From: Aureispira sp963837355
GTDB lineage: Bacteria; Bacteroidota; Bacteroidia; Chitinophagales; Saprospiraceae
DNA length: 64,000 nucleotides
Assembly: GCA_963837355.1 (NCBI GenBank)
Contig: CAWIMY010000007.1
Location: forward strand, 558,001-622,000
Direction of reading: 5' to 3'
Positions within the stretch are counted from its first letter, which is position 1, and every line of letters begins with the position of its first letter. The notes below the pieces were generated by a model, which ran no database searches, was not told the DNA's origin, and worked only from the letters and a program-made list of their open reading frames with translations. Shown piece by piece: positions 28,859 to 38,900 of the stretch. Both the position numbers and the translations under genes were made by a program.

Positions 28859-29323
28859 CTACGAACGTTTGCGCTGGAAAAAATCCCGCATCAGCAGGCT
28901 GCAAGCCTCGGTTTCGATGCCTCGAAGTAAGGTGGTCTTGGGGTGCAAGGCTTGTGGCGCTAGTCGCGTATACCCGCGTTTGCTGTCGCTTGCCCCAATG
29001 ATAAGATGCCCCAATTGGCCACAAGCCAAGGCACCTGCGCACATCACACAGGGTTCGAGGGTAACATACAAACTGCATTGTTTCAAGAACTTACTGCCCA
29101 AGTAATTGCTGGCCGCTGTCAAGGCTAGAATTTCCGCGTGGGCGGTGACATCGCTCAATTGCTCCGTGCGGTTATGGGCACGGGCTATGATTTGTTGTTG
29201 GCAAACCACAACAGCCCCCACAGGGATTTCGTCGAGTAAGGCCGCCTTTTGGGCTTCCTTTAGGGCCTCTTTCATATAATATTCATGCGAGAAGACGGAA
29301 AACATCGTATCTTGGTACTTCAT
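28859..29323 (-). CDS. tadA: tRNA-specific adenosine deaminase
   Basis: This 154-residue cytidine/deoxycytidylate-deaminase-fold enzyme deaminates A34 to inosine in a tRNA anticodon. The zinc site is complete: H62-A-E64 with the catalytic glutamate, and P-C92-V-M-C95. The C-terminal R-D-F-F-Q-R-K-R-S is the usual TadA tail. The start may be the in-frame ATG six codons later. A guanine deaminase is a less likely alternative given the T-L-E-P-C-V-M-C and tail features. It converges on the glucosaminidase gene with only 8 bp between the stops. Confidence 0.88.
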   Translation of the reverse strand: MKYQDTMFSVFSHEYYMKEALKEAQKAALLDEIPVGAVVVCQQQIIARAHNRTEQLSDVTAHAEILALTAASNYLGSKFLKQCSLYVTLEPCVMCAGALACGQLGHLIIGASDSKRGYTRLAPQALHPKTTLLRGIETEACSLLMRDFFQRKRS

Positions 29324-29503
29324 TCTAAGTAGTTTGGAAAGGCTATTGCTACAAGGTTGGAAGGTTTAAGTAGTTTAAACAACTTCCTTCTGCCGTCAAC
29401 AAAATACGATTCGTTTGGTTGACATAACGCTTCTGCTGAAGATGCGAATCAATTGCAATTGGTAGCCGTTGAGGGGTTTTTGTAATGATAATTAAATAAA
29501 AAA

Positions 29504-30935
29504 ATGTACAAAATACTAGTATTACTGTGTATCAGTTGTTGCGCCGCGCCTTTGTGGGCGCAAGAGCAAGACCCCGTTTGGTCACTTGGAAAAATGTATC
29601 AACTACGCCATCGAAAATAGTTTGCAAGTCAAACAATCGGTGCTCAACCGCAGCCAAGCAGAGCTGACCGAAAAACAAGCCATTTGGGCACAAGCCCCCA
29701 CGGTTAACGGTTCTGCTCGGCACGGCCTCAACTTGGGACGTTCGATCGACCCCACTACGTACGAATTTATTGTAGGGGTGTTACAAACAACCAATGTTTC
29801 CTTAAATGGAAACTGAACCTTATACCAAGGGATGCAAGTGCGTAATGGCATCAAGCAAAGCCGTGTGGACGTGCAAGCGGCCAAAAAAGACGTGGAGCAA
29901 GCCAAAAACGACATTGCTCTTTCTGTCGCCCAAGCCTATTTGTCTATTTTATTAGCCGAAGAAAGCAGCGAAGTATTGGTAGAACAGGCCAAAGTAACCG
30001 AAGCTCAATTGCAACAAACTCTCAAATTGATTGATGGTGGGGTGCTGGCGGAGAATAGCCGCTACGATTTAGAAGCGCAAATGGCGCGCGATGAAGAAAA
30101 TATTGTGATTGCTCAAAATAACATTGAGTTAGCTTATGTCAATCTCAAAGTATTGATGAACGTGGATGTTGCTGAGTCGATTAGCATCGAAAAAGCCGAT
30201 GATTTAGAGATAGAAGAAGCTCCTGTAGCGACCCTCGAAGAAGTGTATGCAGAGGCGATCAAAGCACAACCTAACATTCAAGCGGCTCAAATGCGCGAAT
30301 TAAGTGCGGAAATTGGGGTCTCTTTGGCTAAGGGCGCGCTGGCTCCCTCCATTAGCTTTTATGGCAATCTCAATACGAACTTTTCTTCTAGTTTTCAGGA
30401 ATTTGAACAAGAAGACCGTTTTTTGTATGGAGTCGTAGAAGCAACGGGACAGCGAACGGTTACGCCTTTGGGCAGGCAGAATGTATTAGGTAGTGGTGAA
30501 GTGATTCCCTTCTTTACCCAATTGGGCGGCAACTTGTCGGCACAGACAGGGATCTCTGTTTCCGTACCGATTTTTAATGGATTGCGTACCCGCATTAGCA
30601 TTGAGCGCGCAGAGTTGGCTACCGAAATTGCCAGCCTATCGACCCAGCAACTCAAAAACACCCTGAAAGCGAACATCGACCGCGCCTTAACCGATGTCCG
30701 TGCGGCTCAGAAACGCTTAGCAGCAGCCAATAAAAGTGTCCGTGCGATTCGATTATCCGTCAACAATACCCGCCGCCGTTACGATTTAGGGGTAGTCAAT
30801 TCGTTTGAGCTGACGAGTGTTCAAAATACCTTGGTGAGCGCCGAATCGAGCGTCTTGCAAGCCAAATACGATTATTTATTTAAACTGAAAATTTTGGATT
30901 ACTACAGAGGCCGCGCCATTAATATGCAGCAGTAG
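29504..30935 (+). CDS. TolC-family outer-membrane efflux protein (frameshift and internal stop)
   Basis: The protein has a signal peptide (ending ...P-L-W-A-Q), then the TolC opening C-I-N-Y-A-I-E-N-S-L. Two long helical repeats of the OEP family follow (A-L-A-P-S-I-S-F-Y-G-N-L and V-P-I-F-N-G-L-R-T-R are typical strand-helix junctions). Two defects interrupt it. An extra base near 29588 shifts W-S-L-E-K-C out of frame. A TGA at 29814-29816 sits in the same frame where N-G-N-W-T-L-Y-Q-G is expected (TGG to TGA). Corrected length is about 476 residues. It should form the outer-membrane channel for the fusion protein encoded next. Confidence 0.8.
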
Positions 30936-31109
30936 AATCCGACGCATACATTTTTGAGGACACACCAAGTATTGTGTAATAAACCGATTGGTTTTCACGA
31001 CAGCCAATACTTCCCAAGATTTGAGGCAACAACCAAGAAGCTTGTAAAAAGGCGCGCTGAATAAAGATTGAAAACTCCTGTTACATGGTATTAAGAACAA
31101 CAACCATAC

Positions 31110-32444
31110 ATGGCAACCAAAAAGAAAAGTAGAAAAGGCTGGTATATCCTGATTGTAATAGTGCTACTGTTAGCAGCAGCAGGCTATTACCGTTCTACCA
31201 AGAATAATAACAAAACCATCAACGTAGCTGTAGAAGCGGCCAAAAAGCGGACGATTGTAGAGCGCGTTTATGCTAGTGGAAAGCTATTTCCCGCTACAGA
31301 ATTAGAGATTACCTCCAATATTTCGGGAACGATTGTGGAATTGTATGTCGAAGCAGGCGACTTAGTGAAAAAAGGCGAGTTGTTGGCAAAGGTAGACCCT
31401 GAGGCGTTGGTCTCTGTGGTAGAACGCGCCAAAGCTGCCGCTGATGGGGCTTCGGCTCAGTTGGCCTCTGTCCGAGCGCAAAAGAAGCAATTAGAAGCGC
31501 AGTTTGAGAATACAAGAGTCATTTACGAGCGCAACAAACAGTTGTACAATGACGGCGTTATTTCCAAAGCTGAATTTGAAGCCGCAGAAGCAAGCTATCG
31601 TTCTTCGCAAGCCAATCTAGAAACCGCTACCCAAAACATCCGCGCCGCGCAATTTACTGTACAGAGTTCAAAAGCGACCGTACGGGAGCAACAAAACAAT
31701 CTTTCGCAGACCAAAATTTATGCGCCGATCAATGGCGTGGTTTCTACGCTCTACAAAAAACAAGGGGAGCAGGTCGTTGGAACGGCTCAAATGGCAGGAA
31801 CGCCCATTCTTAAAATTGCCAATCTAAAAACCGTAGAAGTACGCGTGGATGTAAACGAACGCGACATTCTCAATACGGCCATTGGCGATAGCGCAGACAT
31901 CGAATTAGATGCCTATCCCGACCGTAAATTCAAAGGCTTGGTCGTGCAAATTGCCAATACAGCCACGGGGTTGAGCAGTGCAATTAGTTCAGCGGCCTTG
32001 ACTTCCGATCAAGTGACCAACTTTGAAGTGCGTATTTTGGTGTTAGAAGATTCGTACAAGGATTTGGATACGGGCTCAGGACGCTCACCGTTTCGTTCAG
32101 GCTTATCCGCTTCCGCACAAATTAAAACCAACACGGCAGATAATATTTTATCGGTTCCCGTAGTGGCGGTTACAACACGTTCCAACAAACGAAAAGGGGC
32201 AGCGACTAACAATCAGGAAAAGGAAAGCATCAAAGAATACGTGTTTGTACAAGTGGCCGACTCGGTCAATCTACGAGAGGTGACCACAGGCCTACAAAAC
32301 GATGAACACATTGAGATTAAAACAGGGATCAAAGCAGGAGAATTTATTGTCATGGCACCTTACGATGCGATCTCTAAAAGCTTAAAAGACGGCAGTAAAA
32401 TTACAGTAGTCGAAGAGTATGAATTGTATAAGGAAGAAGAGTAA
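31110..32444 (+). CDS. Membrane-fusion (periplasmic adaptor) protein, HlyD/MacA-like
   Basis: This 444-residue adaptor has an N-terminal membrane anchor (W-Y-I-L-I-V-I-V-L-L-L, about 11-26). The lipoyl-like half motif is S-G-T-I-V-E-L-Y-V-E-A-G-D. A long coiled-coil hairpin (about 100-200) and the second lipoyl half I-Y-A-P-I-N-G-V-V come next, then a beta-barrel and membrane-proximal domain. Such proteins join an inner-membrane ABC or RND pump to TolC. No permease gene follows, so its pump is elsewhere or the adaptor is shared. It lies 174 bp after the TolC-like gene in the same direction. Confidence 0.85.
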   Translation: MATKKKSRKGWYILIVIVLLLAAAGYYRSTKNNNKTINVAVEAAKKRTIVERVYASGKLFPATELEITSNISGTIVELYVEAGDLVKKGELLAKVDPEALVSVVERAKAAADGASAQLASVRAQKKQLEAQFENTRVIYERNKQLYNDGVISKAEFEAAEASYRSSQANLETATQNIRAAQFTVQSSKATVREQQNNLSQTKIYAPINGVVSTLYKKQGEQVVGTAQMAGTPILKIANLKTVEVRVDVNERDILNTAIGDSADIELDAYPDRKFKGLVVQIANTATGLSSAISSAALTSDQVTNFEVRILVLEDSYKDLDTGSGRSPFRSGLSASAQIKTNTADNILSVPVVAVTTRSNKRKGAATNNQEKESIKEYVFVQVADSVNLREVTTGLQNDEHIEIKTGIKAGEFIVMAPYDAISKSLKDGSKITVVEEYELYKEEE

Positions 32445-32503
32445 CGGCGAAGGCATCCCCCTTTACGATAACGTACGGGCACCGTGGCAACAACATCCGT
32501 TAA

Positions 32504-32540
32504 AAAAAAGCTTAATCAATTCGCTTGATTAGGCTTTTTT
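32504..32540 (+). terminator. Intrinsic terminator after the adaptor gene
   Basis: Arms at 32504-32519 and 32525-32540 pair over about 16 bp with one G-U or mismatch and a 5-nt loop, and the 3' arm ends in T residues. Confidence 0.75.
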
Positions 32541-32553
32541 TGATAAAAAAATG

Positions 32554-32561
32554 TATTTTTG
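32554..32561 (+). promoter_or_regulatory. Candidate promoter for the PpiD-like gene with a long leader
   Basis: TATTTTTG matches TAnnTTTG, just after the terminator. The 217 bp from here to the ATG at 32779 hold two short hairpins (arms 32603-32608/32612-32617 and 32647-32651/32659-32663) but no gene that I can see. No -33 box was found at the usual spacing. Confidence 0.35.
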
Positions 32562-32778
32562 TGCCGTTTTCCTATGTAGATTTGCGAGCTTCTGCCTTGA
32601 ACAGGGCAATCTGCCCTAATCTCTGCAAAAGAGAATAATTAGAAAATCCGACCTCAAATCGGAAACCCTTTATTAAGTATTTAGACGACGTGGCGGTGTT
32701 TCTCAACAAAAATACCGTGCAAACGCAACTCCGTTCTGCGGAGCACACCAAGTAAAAAGTTGAAAATAAACGTACAAA

Positions 32779-34956
32779 ATGGCTTTATTAGGAACAATTA
32801 GAAACCGCTTTGGCTGGTTAATGATGGCATTGATCTTCATTGGTATCGGCTCTTTTCTACTCATGGACATTAGTCCAGGTAACTCCCTGCCCTCTGCTGG
32901 CGGTGCTACTGTAGGTTACATCAACGACGAAAAAGTATCCAACGACTTGATCCGTCAATATTCGGATGATTACAAAGGTCAAGGTTACCTGAACGAAGAA
33001 ATCCAACAAAGTGTTTGGGACCGTATCATTGGCGAGAAATTGCTTTTGCAAAAAACGGAAGAAGCAGGTATGAAAGTTACGCCTACAGAAATGGGCGATT
33101 TATTTGTCAGCGACCGTCCTGAGTTGTTGAGCTCTATCGTGGTACAGCGTTTGGGTGATCCTCAAACCCGTCAAGTAAACACGGCGCAAGTGAAGCAGCG
33201 TATGGACTTCATGAAGAACACGGGACAAATCAATGAGCAAACAGAAGGTAACCCTCAACAGCGTCAAGCGCTAATGGATCAGCAAGAACAATGGTTTGCA
33301 CTAGAGCGTGCCGTTAAAGTAAAGAGCTTGCAAGACAAGTACTTTATTGCTATCGAAAAAGGTATCTACACGCCGTCTTGGTTGGCCGAAATGGACAACA
33401 AAATTGAGGAAACAGGCTACAACTTTGATTATGTGCGTATTCCTTACACCAATATTACGGATCCCGTAGACGTAACGGATGAAGAGATCAAAGCCTACAT
33501 CCAAACGCGTCCAAAAGAGTACGACAGAGAAGCTACGGCTAGTTTGGAGTACGTGACTTTTGATGTTATTCCTACAGCAGAAGATACGGCGATTTACCGT
33601 CAAGAGTTGTTGGAAATTGCTGAAGCTTTGGGCAAGGCGACTAGCATGAAAGAAGATTCTCTAGTTATACAGCGTAACTATGGTACGTTTGCAGCAAATT
33701 TCTATACGGCTGACGAATTGTCTGTTCCTGTAGGGATGAAGGATTCTTTGCTCAATGCTCCTGACGGAACAGTATTCGGTCCTTACGTGGAGCAGCAACA
33801 AATGAAAATCATGAAAAAAGTAGCGTCTAAAACCTTGCCCGACTCGGTCAAAAGTCGCCACATCTTGATTGCTGCCAAAACGCAAGAAGAAGCCCGTACC
33901 GCCCAAAAAACATTGGATTCCCTAAAGACCTTATTAGAAGAAGATCCTACCGCTTCGTTTGATAGCTTGGCAGCTCAGTTTAGCACAGATGGTTCTAGAA
34001 ACCAAGGAGGAGATTTAGGTTGGAAAGCCAAAGACGGAAGCTTCGTTCCTCAATTTGAGGAGTACATGTTCTATACAGGAGAGAAAGATGCGTACGAAAT
34101 TATTTACACGCAATTTGGCTTGCACTTGATTCAAATTACCGATTATAAGTTTGAGAACAACAAAGAAGGGGTGCGTATTGCTACCATCAGTAGAGATATT
34201 ATCCCTTCTTCAGAAACCACCAACAAGGTGAAAGGCATTGCGTTAGAATTTATCTCTAACAATAGAACCGTCGAAGAAATGAAAAAAGCGGCTAGAGAAA
34301 AAGGTCTTAATGCCGTTCCTGCCACTAGCTTAGAAGAAGGTTCTTTTACCATCAACGGTTTGGGTAAAAACTCGACCTCGGCGGAAATCATCCGTTGGGC
34401 ACACGAAAGTACGACTGAGAAAGGAGAAGTGACCAACAGTGTATACACTATCGAAGACGAAGTTTTGAACTACACCAAGCAATTTGTCGTAGCAGGGTTG
34501 ACGGCACGTACGCCCGCTGGCTTGGCTTCTATCGAAGACCCACAAGTAAAAGGAGATGTAGATAGAATTCTAAGAAACAAGAAAAAAGTAGCGTTGGTAC
34601 AAGCAAAAGCGAAAACAGCAGGCTCTTTGGACGCGTTGGCAGGACAGTACAACGTCATCAAAGAATCAGCTATTGGGGTTAAATATGGTTCTGCCAATAT
34701 AGGAATGGTGGGTACCGAACCTAAAGTAGCCGCTATGGCCGCTAGCACAGACGTAGGTGCCGTTTCTGAAGCTGTAGGGGGCAAAGAAGGAGTCTATGTA
34801 GTAGAAGTGTTGAGTGTCAACGAAGCTCCTGCTATTAGCAACCCAAAAGTAGCTAGTGGAAAAACAAGTGCTCGGGTAGCGCGCGTGGTTTCTTCTGGTG
34901 TGTACCAATACATGAAAGATAATGCTGACATCGTAGATGATCGTCAACCATTATAG
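32779..34956 (+). CDS. PpiD/SurA-like peptidyl-prolyl isomerase, membrane-anchored chaperone
   Basis: This 725-residue protein has one N-terminal membrane helix (W-L-M-M-A-L-I-F-I-G-I-G-S-F-L-L) and a SurA-N-like helical chaperone region. A parvulin (PpiC) domain lies at about 355-455, with S-R-H-I-L-I-A, F-S-T-D-G and G-G-D-L-G-W as signatures. A second long alpha/beta region completes it. This is the architecture of PpiD, which assists folding of outer-membrane and secreted proteins at the periplasmic face of the inner membrane. The frame is intact and the length slightly above E. coli PpiD. It is monocistronic between two strong terminators. Confidence 0.88.
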   Translation: MALLGTIRNRFGWLMMALIFIGIGSFLLMDISPGNSLPSAGGATVGYINDEKVSNDLIRQYSDDYKGQGYLNEEIQQSVWDRIIGEKLLLQKTEEAGMKVTPTEMGDLFVSDRPELLSSIVVQRLGDPQTRQVNTAQVKQRMDFMKNTGQINEQTEGNPQQRQALMDQQEQWFALERAVKVKSLQDKYFIAIEKGIYTPSWLAEMDNKIEETGYNFDYVRIPYTNITDPVDVTDEEIKAYIQTRPKEYDREATASLEYVTFDVIPTAEDTAIYRQELLEIAEALGKATSMKEDSLVIQRNYGTFAANFYTADELSVPVGMKDSLLNAPDGTVFGPYVEQQQMKIMKKVASKTLPDSVKSRHILIAAKTQEEARTAQKTLDSLKTLLEEDPTASFDSLAAQFSTDGSRNQGGDLGWKAKDGSFVPQFEEYMFYTGEKDAYEIIYTQFGLHLIQITDYKFENNKEGVRIATISRDIIPSSETTNKVKGIALEFISNNRTVEEMKKAAREKGLNAVPATSLEEGSFTINGLGKNSTSAEIIRWAHESTTEKGEVTNSVYTIEDEVLNYTKQFVVAGLTARTPAGLASIEDPQVKGDVDRILRNKKKVALVQAKAKTAGSLDALAGQYNVIKESAIGVKYGSANIGMVGTEPKVAAMAASTDVGAVSEAVGGKEGVYVVEVLSVNEAPAISNPKVASGKTSARVARVVSSGVYQYMKDNADIVDDRQPL

Positions 34957-34980
34957 AAGAGGACAACCATCCTTGTTATA

Positions 34981-35021
34981 CAGAAGCGGTCGCCCGAAAT
35001 TATTTCGGGCGACCGCTTCTG
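34981..35021. terminator. Strong bidirectional hairpin between convergent genes
   Basis: Perfect 19-bp arms (34981-34999 and 35003-35021) flank a 3-nt loop between the PpiD-like gene and the convergent TPR gene. GC-rich and symmetrical, it should stop transcription from both sides. Confidence 0.75.
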
Positions 35022-35071
35022 TATGTAATAACAATTCTTGGACTTAGCAAGGCCTACTTGAAAGAGGCTAC

Positions 35072-35824
35072 CTAATCTTCCTCCTGCATTTCCAATTCAA
35101 ACTTAGCGGCTTCCATCAATTCTGTCACGTCGCCGCCTAATTTTTGCGCTTGACGCAAATCAAGCAGGGCTTTTTCAAAATCGCCAAAGGTCATAAAGTA
35201 AGTGGCACGTTCTGTATACGCCTCCAAATAATCGGGCTTTAGTTTGATGGCTGCATTGTAATTCGTCAAGGCTGTTTTGAAACGCTCTTCGTCAATCGAT
35301 TGTTTGTATTTGCCTGTTAGGTACTGGTATTTAGCATTCGTGGGCTCCAATTGCGCGGCGCGTTCCATGTCCGACAAACGGTTCACATTGTCCAATAAAT
35401 CGTTGTAAATCCAAGAGCGAGAGGCAAAATAAGCTGCAGGCTCTGAACTGAGTTCGATGGCTTTACTAAAATCGGCAATTGCTTGTTTGTATTGCTTTTG
35501 GCGAATATGAGCATTGCCAATCAGTGCATAAATTTCTGCATTTTGCGGGGCAAAGCGCAACGCTTCCTGAGAGTGTAAGATAGTTTGATCGTAATCGTTT
35601 TTATTAAACGCGTTTTGTGATTGGTTGTAATAAACAACGCCCATGTTGTGCTTGGCTTGGGCATGTTCGGGGTTTCTGACTAAGCATTCTTTATAACAAT
35701 TGATGGCACTGATGTAGTCGCCTTCGTTGTGGGCTTTGACCCCTTTGTTATAATACAAAACCTCCTCATCTTGCGCGAAAAGCGCTAGCGGGAATAGAAA
35801 AAGAAAGAGAAGTAAATAGCGCAT
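35072..35824 (-). CDS. Secreted TPR-repeat protein
   Basis: This 250-residue protein has a signal peptide (M-R-Y-L-L-L-F-L-F ... A-L-F-A-Q) and about six tetratricopeptide repeats. Recognisable helices include Y-Y-N-K-G-V-K-A-H-N-E-G-D-Y, A-K-H-N-M-G-V-V-Y-Y-N and A-L-L-D-L-R-Q-A. It is probably periplasmic and mediates protein-protein contacts. No catalytic domain is present and no specific partner can be named. It is not clearly linked to the helicase gene upstream, which ends 137 bp away. Confidence 0.82.
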   Translation of the reverse strand: MRYLLLFLFLFPLALFAQDEEVLYYNKGVKAHNEGDYISAINCYKECLVRNPEHAQAKHNMGVVYYNQSQNAFNKNDYDQTILHSQEALRFAPQNAEIYALIGNAHIRQKQYKQAIADFSKAIELSSEPAAYFASRSWIYNDLLDNVNRLSDMERAAQLEPTNAKYQYLTGKYKQSIDEERFKTALTNYNAAIKLKPDYLEAYTERATYFMTFGDFEKALLDLRQAQKLGGDVTELMEAAKFELEMQEED

Positions 35825-35961
35825 ATATTGGTTAGTTTAGTTGGTGAAAAAAAGAACGATCTTATCGGTCGTGGAGGTGTTTTACCATAAGGCAATGCCT
35901 ATTAAAAAGGAAAAAACCTCTCTAATAGGACAATAAAACACCCCGCATTGTTTAATAGTAG

Positions 35962-38900
35962 TTATACGAGACAATCTTGTAATTGTTGCCCAAACAGGGC
36001 AGTAGCGGCCTCTTTTTGTTGCCACCAATCAATAGACCAAACATAATGGCAGGCCACACCGAGCTGTTCCCAATACTGTTCATAAAACAGCGCCCAAGCA
36101 TAGCCTTCTTCTACAGCTTTTTTAGACCACAAATCCAAATAGAAGACAGCGCGGAGTTGTCCTTGGGCATCTAAAACCGCCAAGGGAACCGACAAGCCTG
36201 CTTGTTCGTAACGCGGCACCAAGTGCAACTTGGGGTATCTACTTTTCGCTTCCGCTAAAACAACGTCCAAAAAGTGTTGCTGTGGCAACTGTTGGGTAAA
36301 GGGCAAGGCAGCAACTGCCGCGTTGTGTTGGTCTATAGTTGTTAAAACGGCCAAACGCGCGGCTTCGTTCTGATCATTGACCGCTTTGGCGTAAGCTAAA
36401 TAAGCATAGAACCAAGCGACATCCTGCATTTTTTTGTGGGCAAACAACGTGGGATACTCGCCGTAACTCGCTGCGGGAATGGAGGTAAACAGGTAGACCT
36501 GTTGGCGGGCTCGTGTGGCCAATACATTGACTAAGCGCGGGGCATAAGGCGGTGCCCAAAGGGGGGCCGTATGCGTTGTGGAAACCAATAGAGTATCGCA
36601 CCATTCGCCCTGTACCTGTTCCCATTGCTTGACAAAGAAGCCTTGGATCTGCCATCGTTGCAATTGCGCTTGCTGACTAGGCGTTGCACGGTGCAGCGCT
36701 TTTAACACAGCATTGCGCTGCTCCAAACTACCCACAACAATGCCTATGCGCTGCTGCCCCCAATCTTGCGCCCACAATTGCGCCAACAAAGCTGCTACTT
36801 CAGCGGCATTCTCTCCCGCTTCACACACGCCATTTATCGTATGCAATACGATAGCAGGCTGCTCTCCCGCCTGCTGTACAGCAATGGGTTGCAAACTTTT
36901 CTTATAAAAAGCAGCATTCGAAAAATCAATCAAAGACTGCTGTAAAGCGCGGTAATGCACCGTCAAACACCGTTCTTGATAGCGGTGCAACAACTGCGCA
37001 TAATGCCAAAGCGAAGTCGCTGAGGAGAGTTGTGCCAACTGTTGTTGAATGGGCGACAAAGGCGTATATTGCTGATCTTGCAATTGCCAAGCCGTCTCCG
37101 ACAACGTTTCTATGGCAGGCTGCAATTGTTCGGCTGTAGGGAGTTGTTCGCCGTCACCAACTAATAATTGGTATTTGCCCCGCGTCAGCACAGAGAAAAT
37201 TTCACGGACAGGCAACTGGTTGGCTTGGTCTACAATGACCAAATCAAACAAATGCGGGTGCAAGGGCAGAATAGTCGCCGCTACGGCAGGACTGACCATC
37301 AAGACAGGATAAAAACTAAGAAAAAGCGCAGGATCCGTTTTGACCAAATGCGCCAAAGAATAGTGGTTGGAGGACGGGTTGTACAGCGCTCCAAGGGTCA
37401 ACGGGGCTTTGTCGTGATGAAACGTCTCTACCGCTTGGGTTTGTTTGCCGCGCCAATAAGCCAACGTGTGCTGCTCCATGCGCTCTTGCAAACTTTGGTG
37501 CTCCTTGATAAAAGCCGATTTGTGATCGCTATACCGTTGCTCGTTGGGGATGTACTCATCCTCGTGCTGCGCCAACAAGGCATTCAAATACCAGTGAGAA
37601 AACGCGCCTGTCCAATTGCTGCTTTCCACTTCCGTTAACGCCTCCAACACGGTTTGCTGTGGCGTATTGAGCGACAGCCAGAAAAATTTAAAAGCATGAT
37701 ACGCTTTGAATTCCTCGAAAGACTGTTGCAACTGCTTCAAATTGGTTTCCAGCTGCTCCACTTGCGTTAAGCGCTTGCGAATATTGCGCGTCACAAAGCG
37801 AAAATGGACGCGAAAGACTTGGCTGCTGCCAAAATTCCGCTCAAAGGAATCCAAGTTGCCGCTGATGTCCCGCACCTGCCGCTCAAAGGAAACGTGTGGA
37901 TAAATGCGCTGGGGAGCTAAGTCCTTAACAATTTGCTGAATACCTGCTTGGCGCGCGTCAAACCATTCATACAACTGTGCTTTGTAGTCGTTGACATGCG
38001 CTAATAATTTGCTAAACTCTAAACTCGCGGATTGGCTCGTATCTAAAAATTTATACGAAAAATAATCGTATTTTTGGTGGTAGCGCTGCAACTTGAAAAA
38101 TGTCTCCAGCAAGCGTACTTTTTCTTTTTCTAGGTTTTTGTGCTTGTCGCTAACCCGTTTCATGAATTTGCGGTAAAAGCCATCGCTTTTATTAAAGTGA
38201 TAACTGGATTTCTCCAAACCACCTTGAATACCGTCTATAATCTGCTCTACCAGACTCATTTTGTTGGTATAAACCTTACTCAAATGATTCTCAATGAGCT
38301 GTTCATATTCAAACAAATAGGTAAAAGCATCCCGCTGGGCGGCTTGCACGACCGTTAGAACTTTGGTAATGGCTTCTTGTGCCAGCGCTTCCATCTGCAC
38401 GGCATTGGCCGTTTCAAAAAAGCGGTTGTTGAGGGCATTGAGTGGATGCTGAAAGCGGCCAAGTTGTTGGTAGAGCAATTCGCCTTCAGGCAAAATGCGT
38501 AGGATGCCTTCAAACTCATGCTGTGTATAGTTAAATTGCTGCACCTGCAAGCGTTGATCCAATACGGCTTTGGGAGCGTCTTCGCGCAACGCCAACAAAC
38601 GCCCAACTACATCGGTCCAAGGCTCGTCACCTAAAATCGGCTCGTGCATTTTTTTATGAAACCCCTGCAAGTGGCCGACATAAGCCGCGCAATTTTGCAA
38701 CAACCGAATAAAACTTGGCGCTACTTGATAAGGCGCTTGGCGCAACCGTGCCCGCGTCCAAATAGATTGTACGACGGCCGTAGGCGCTTGGTAAGGATCG
38801 TCTATTAACAAGCCTAATTCACCCAAATTAGTAGCCTGAAAAGCCGTCTGCAACCGCGTCAAGGCCGAACTTTTGTCACTCACGACTAAGCATGTGCCTG

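Noticed and set aside
29814..29816. TGA read as tryptophan or selenocysteine (altered code)
   Set aside because: TGA is a genuine stop elsewhere, for example at 21809-21811 where it overlaps the next gene's start, and no selenocysteine element or selenoprotein family is indicated.
35898..35929. Terminator after the helicase gene
   Set aside because: The seven-bp arms with an A/T-rich interior form a weak hairpin without a clear T-run at its end.
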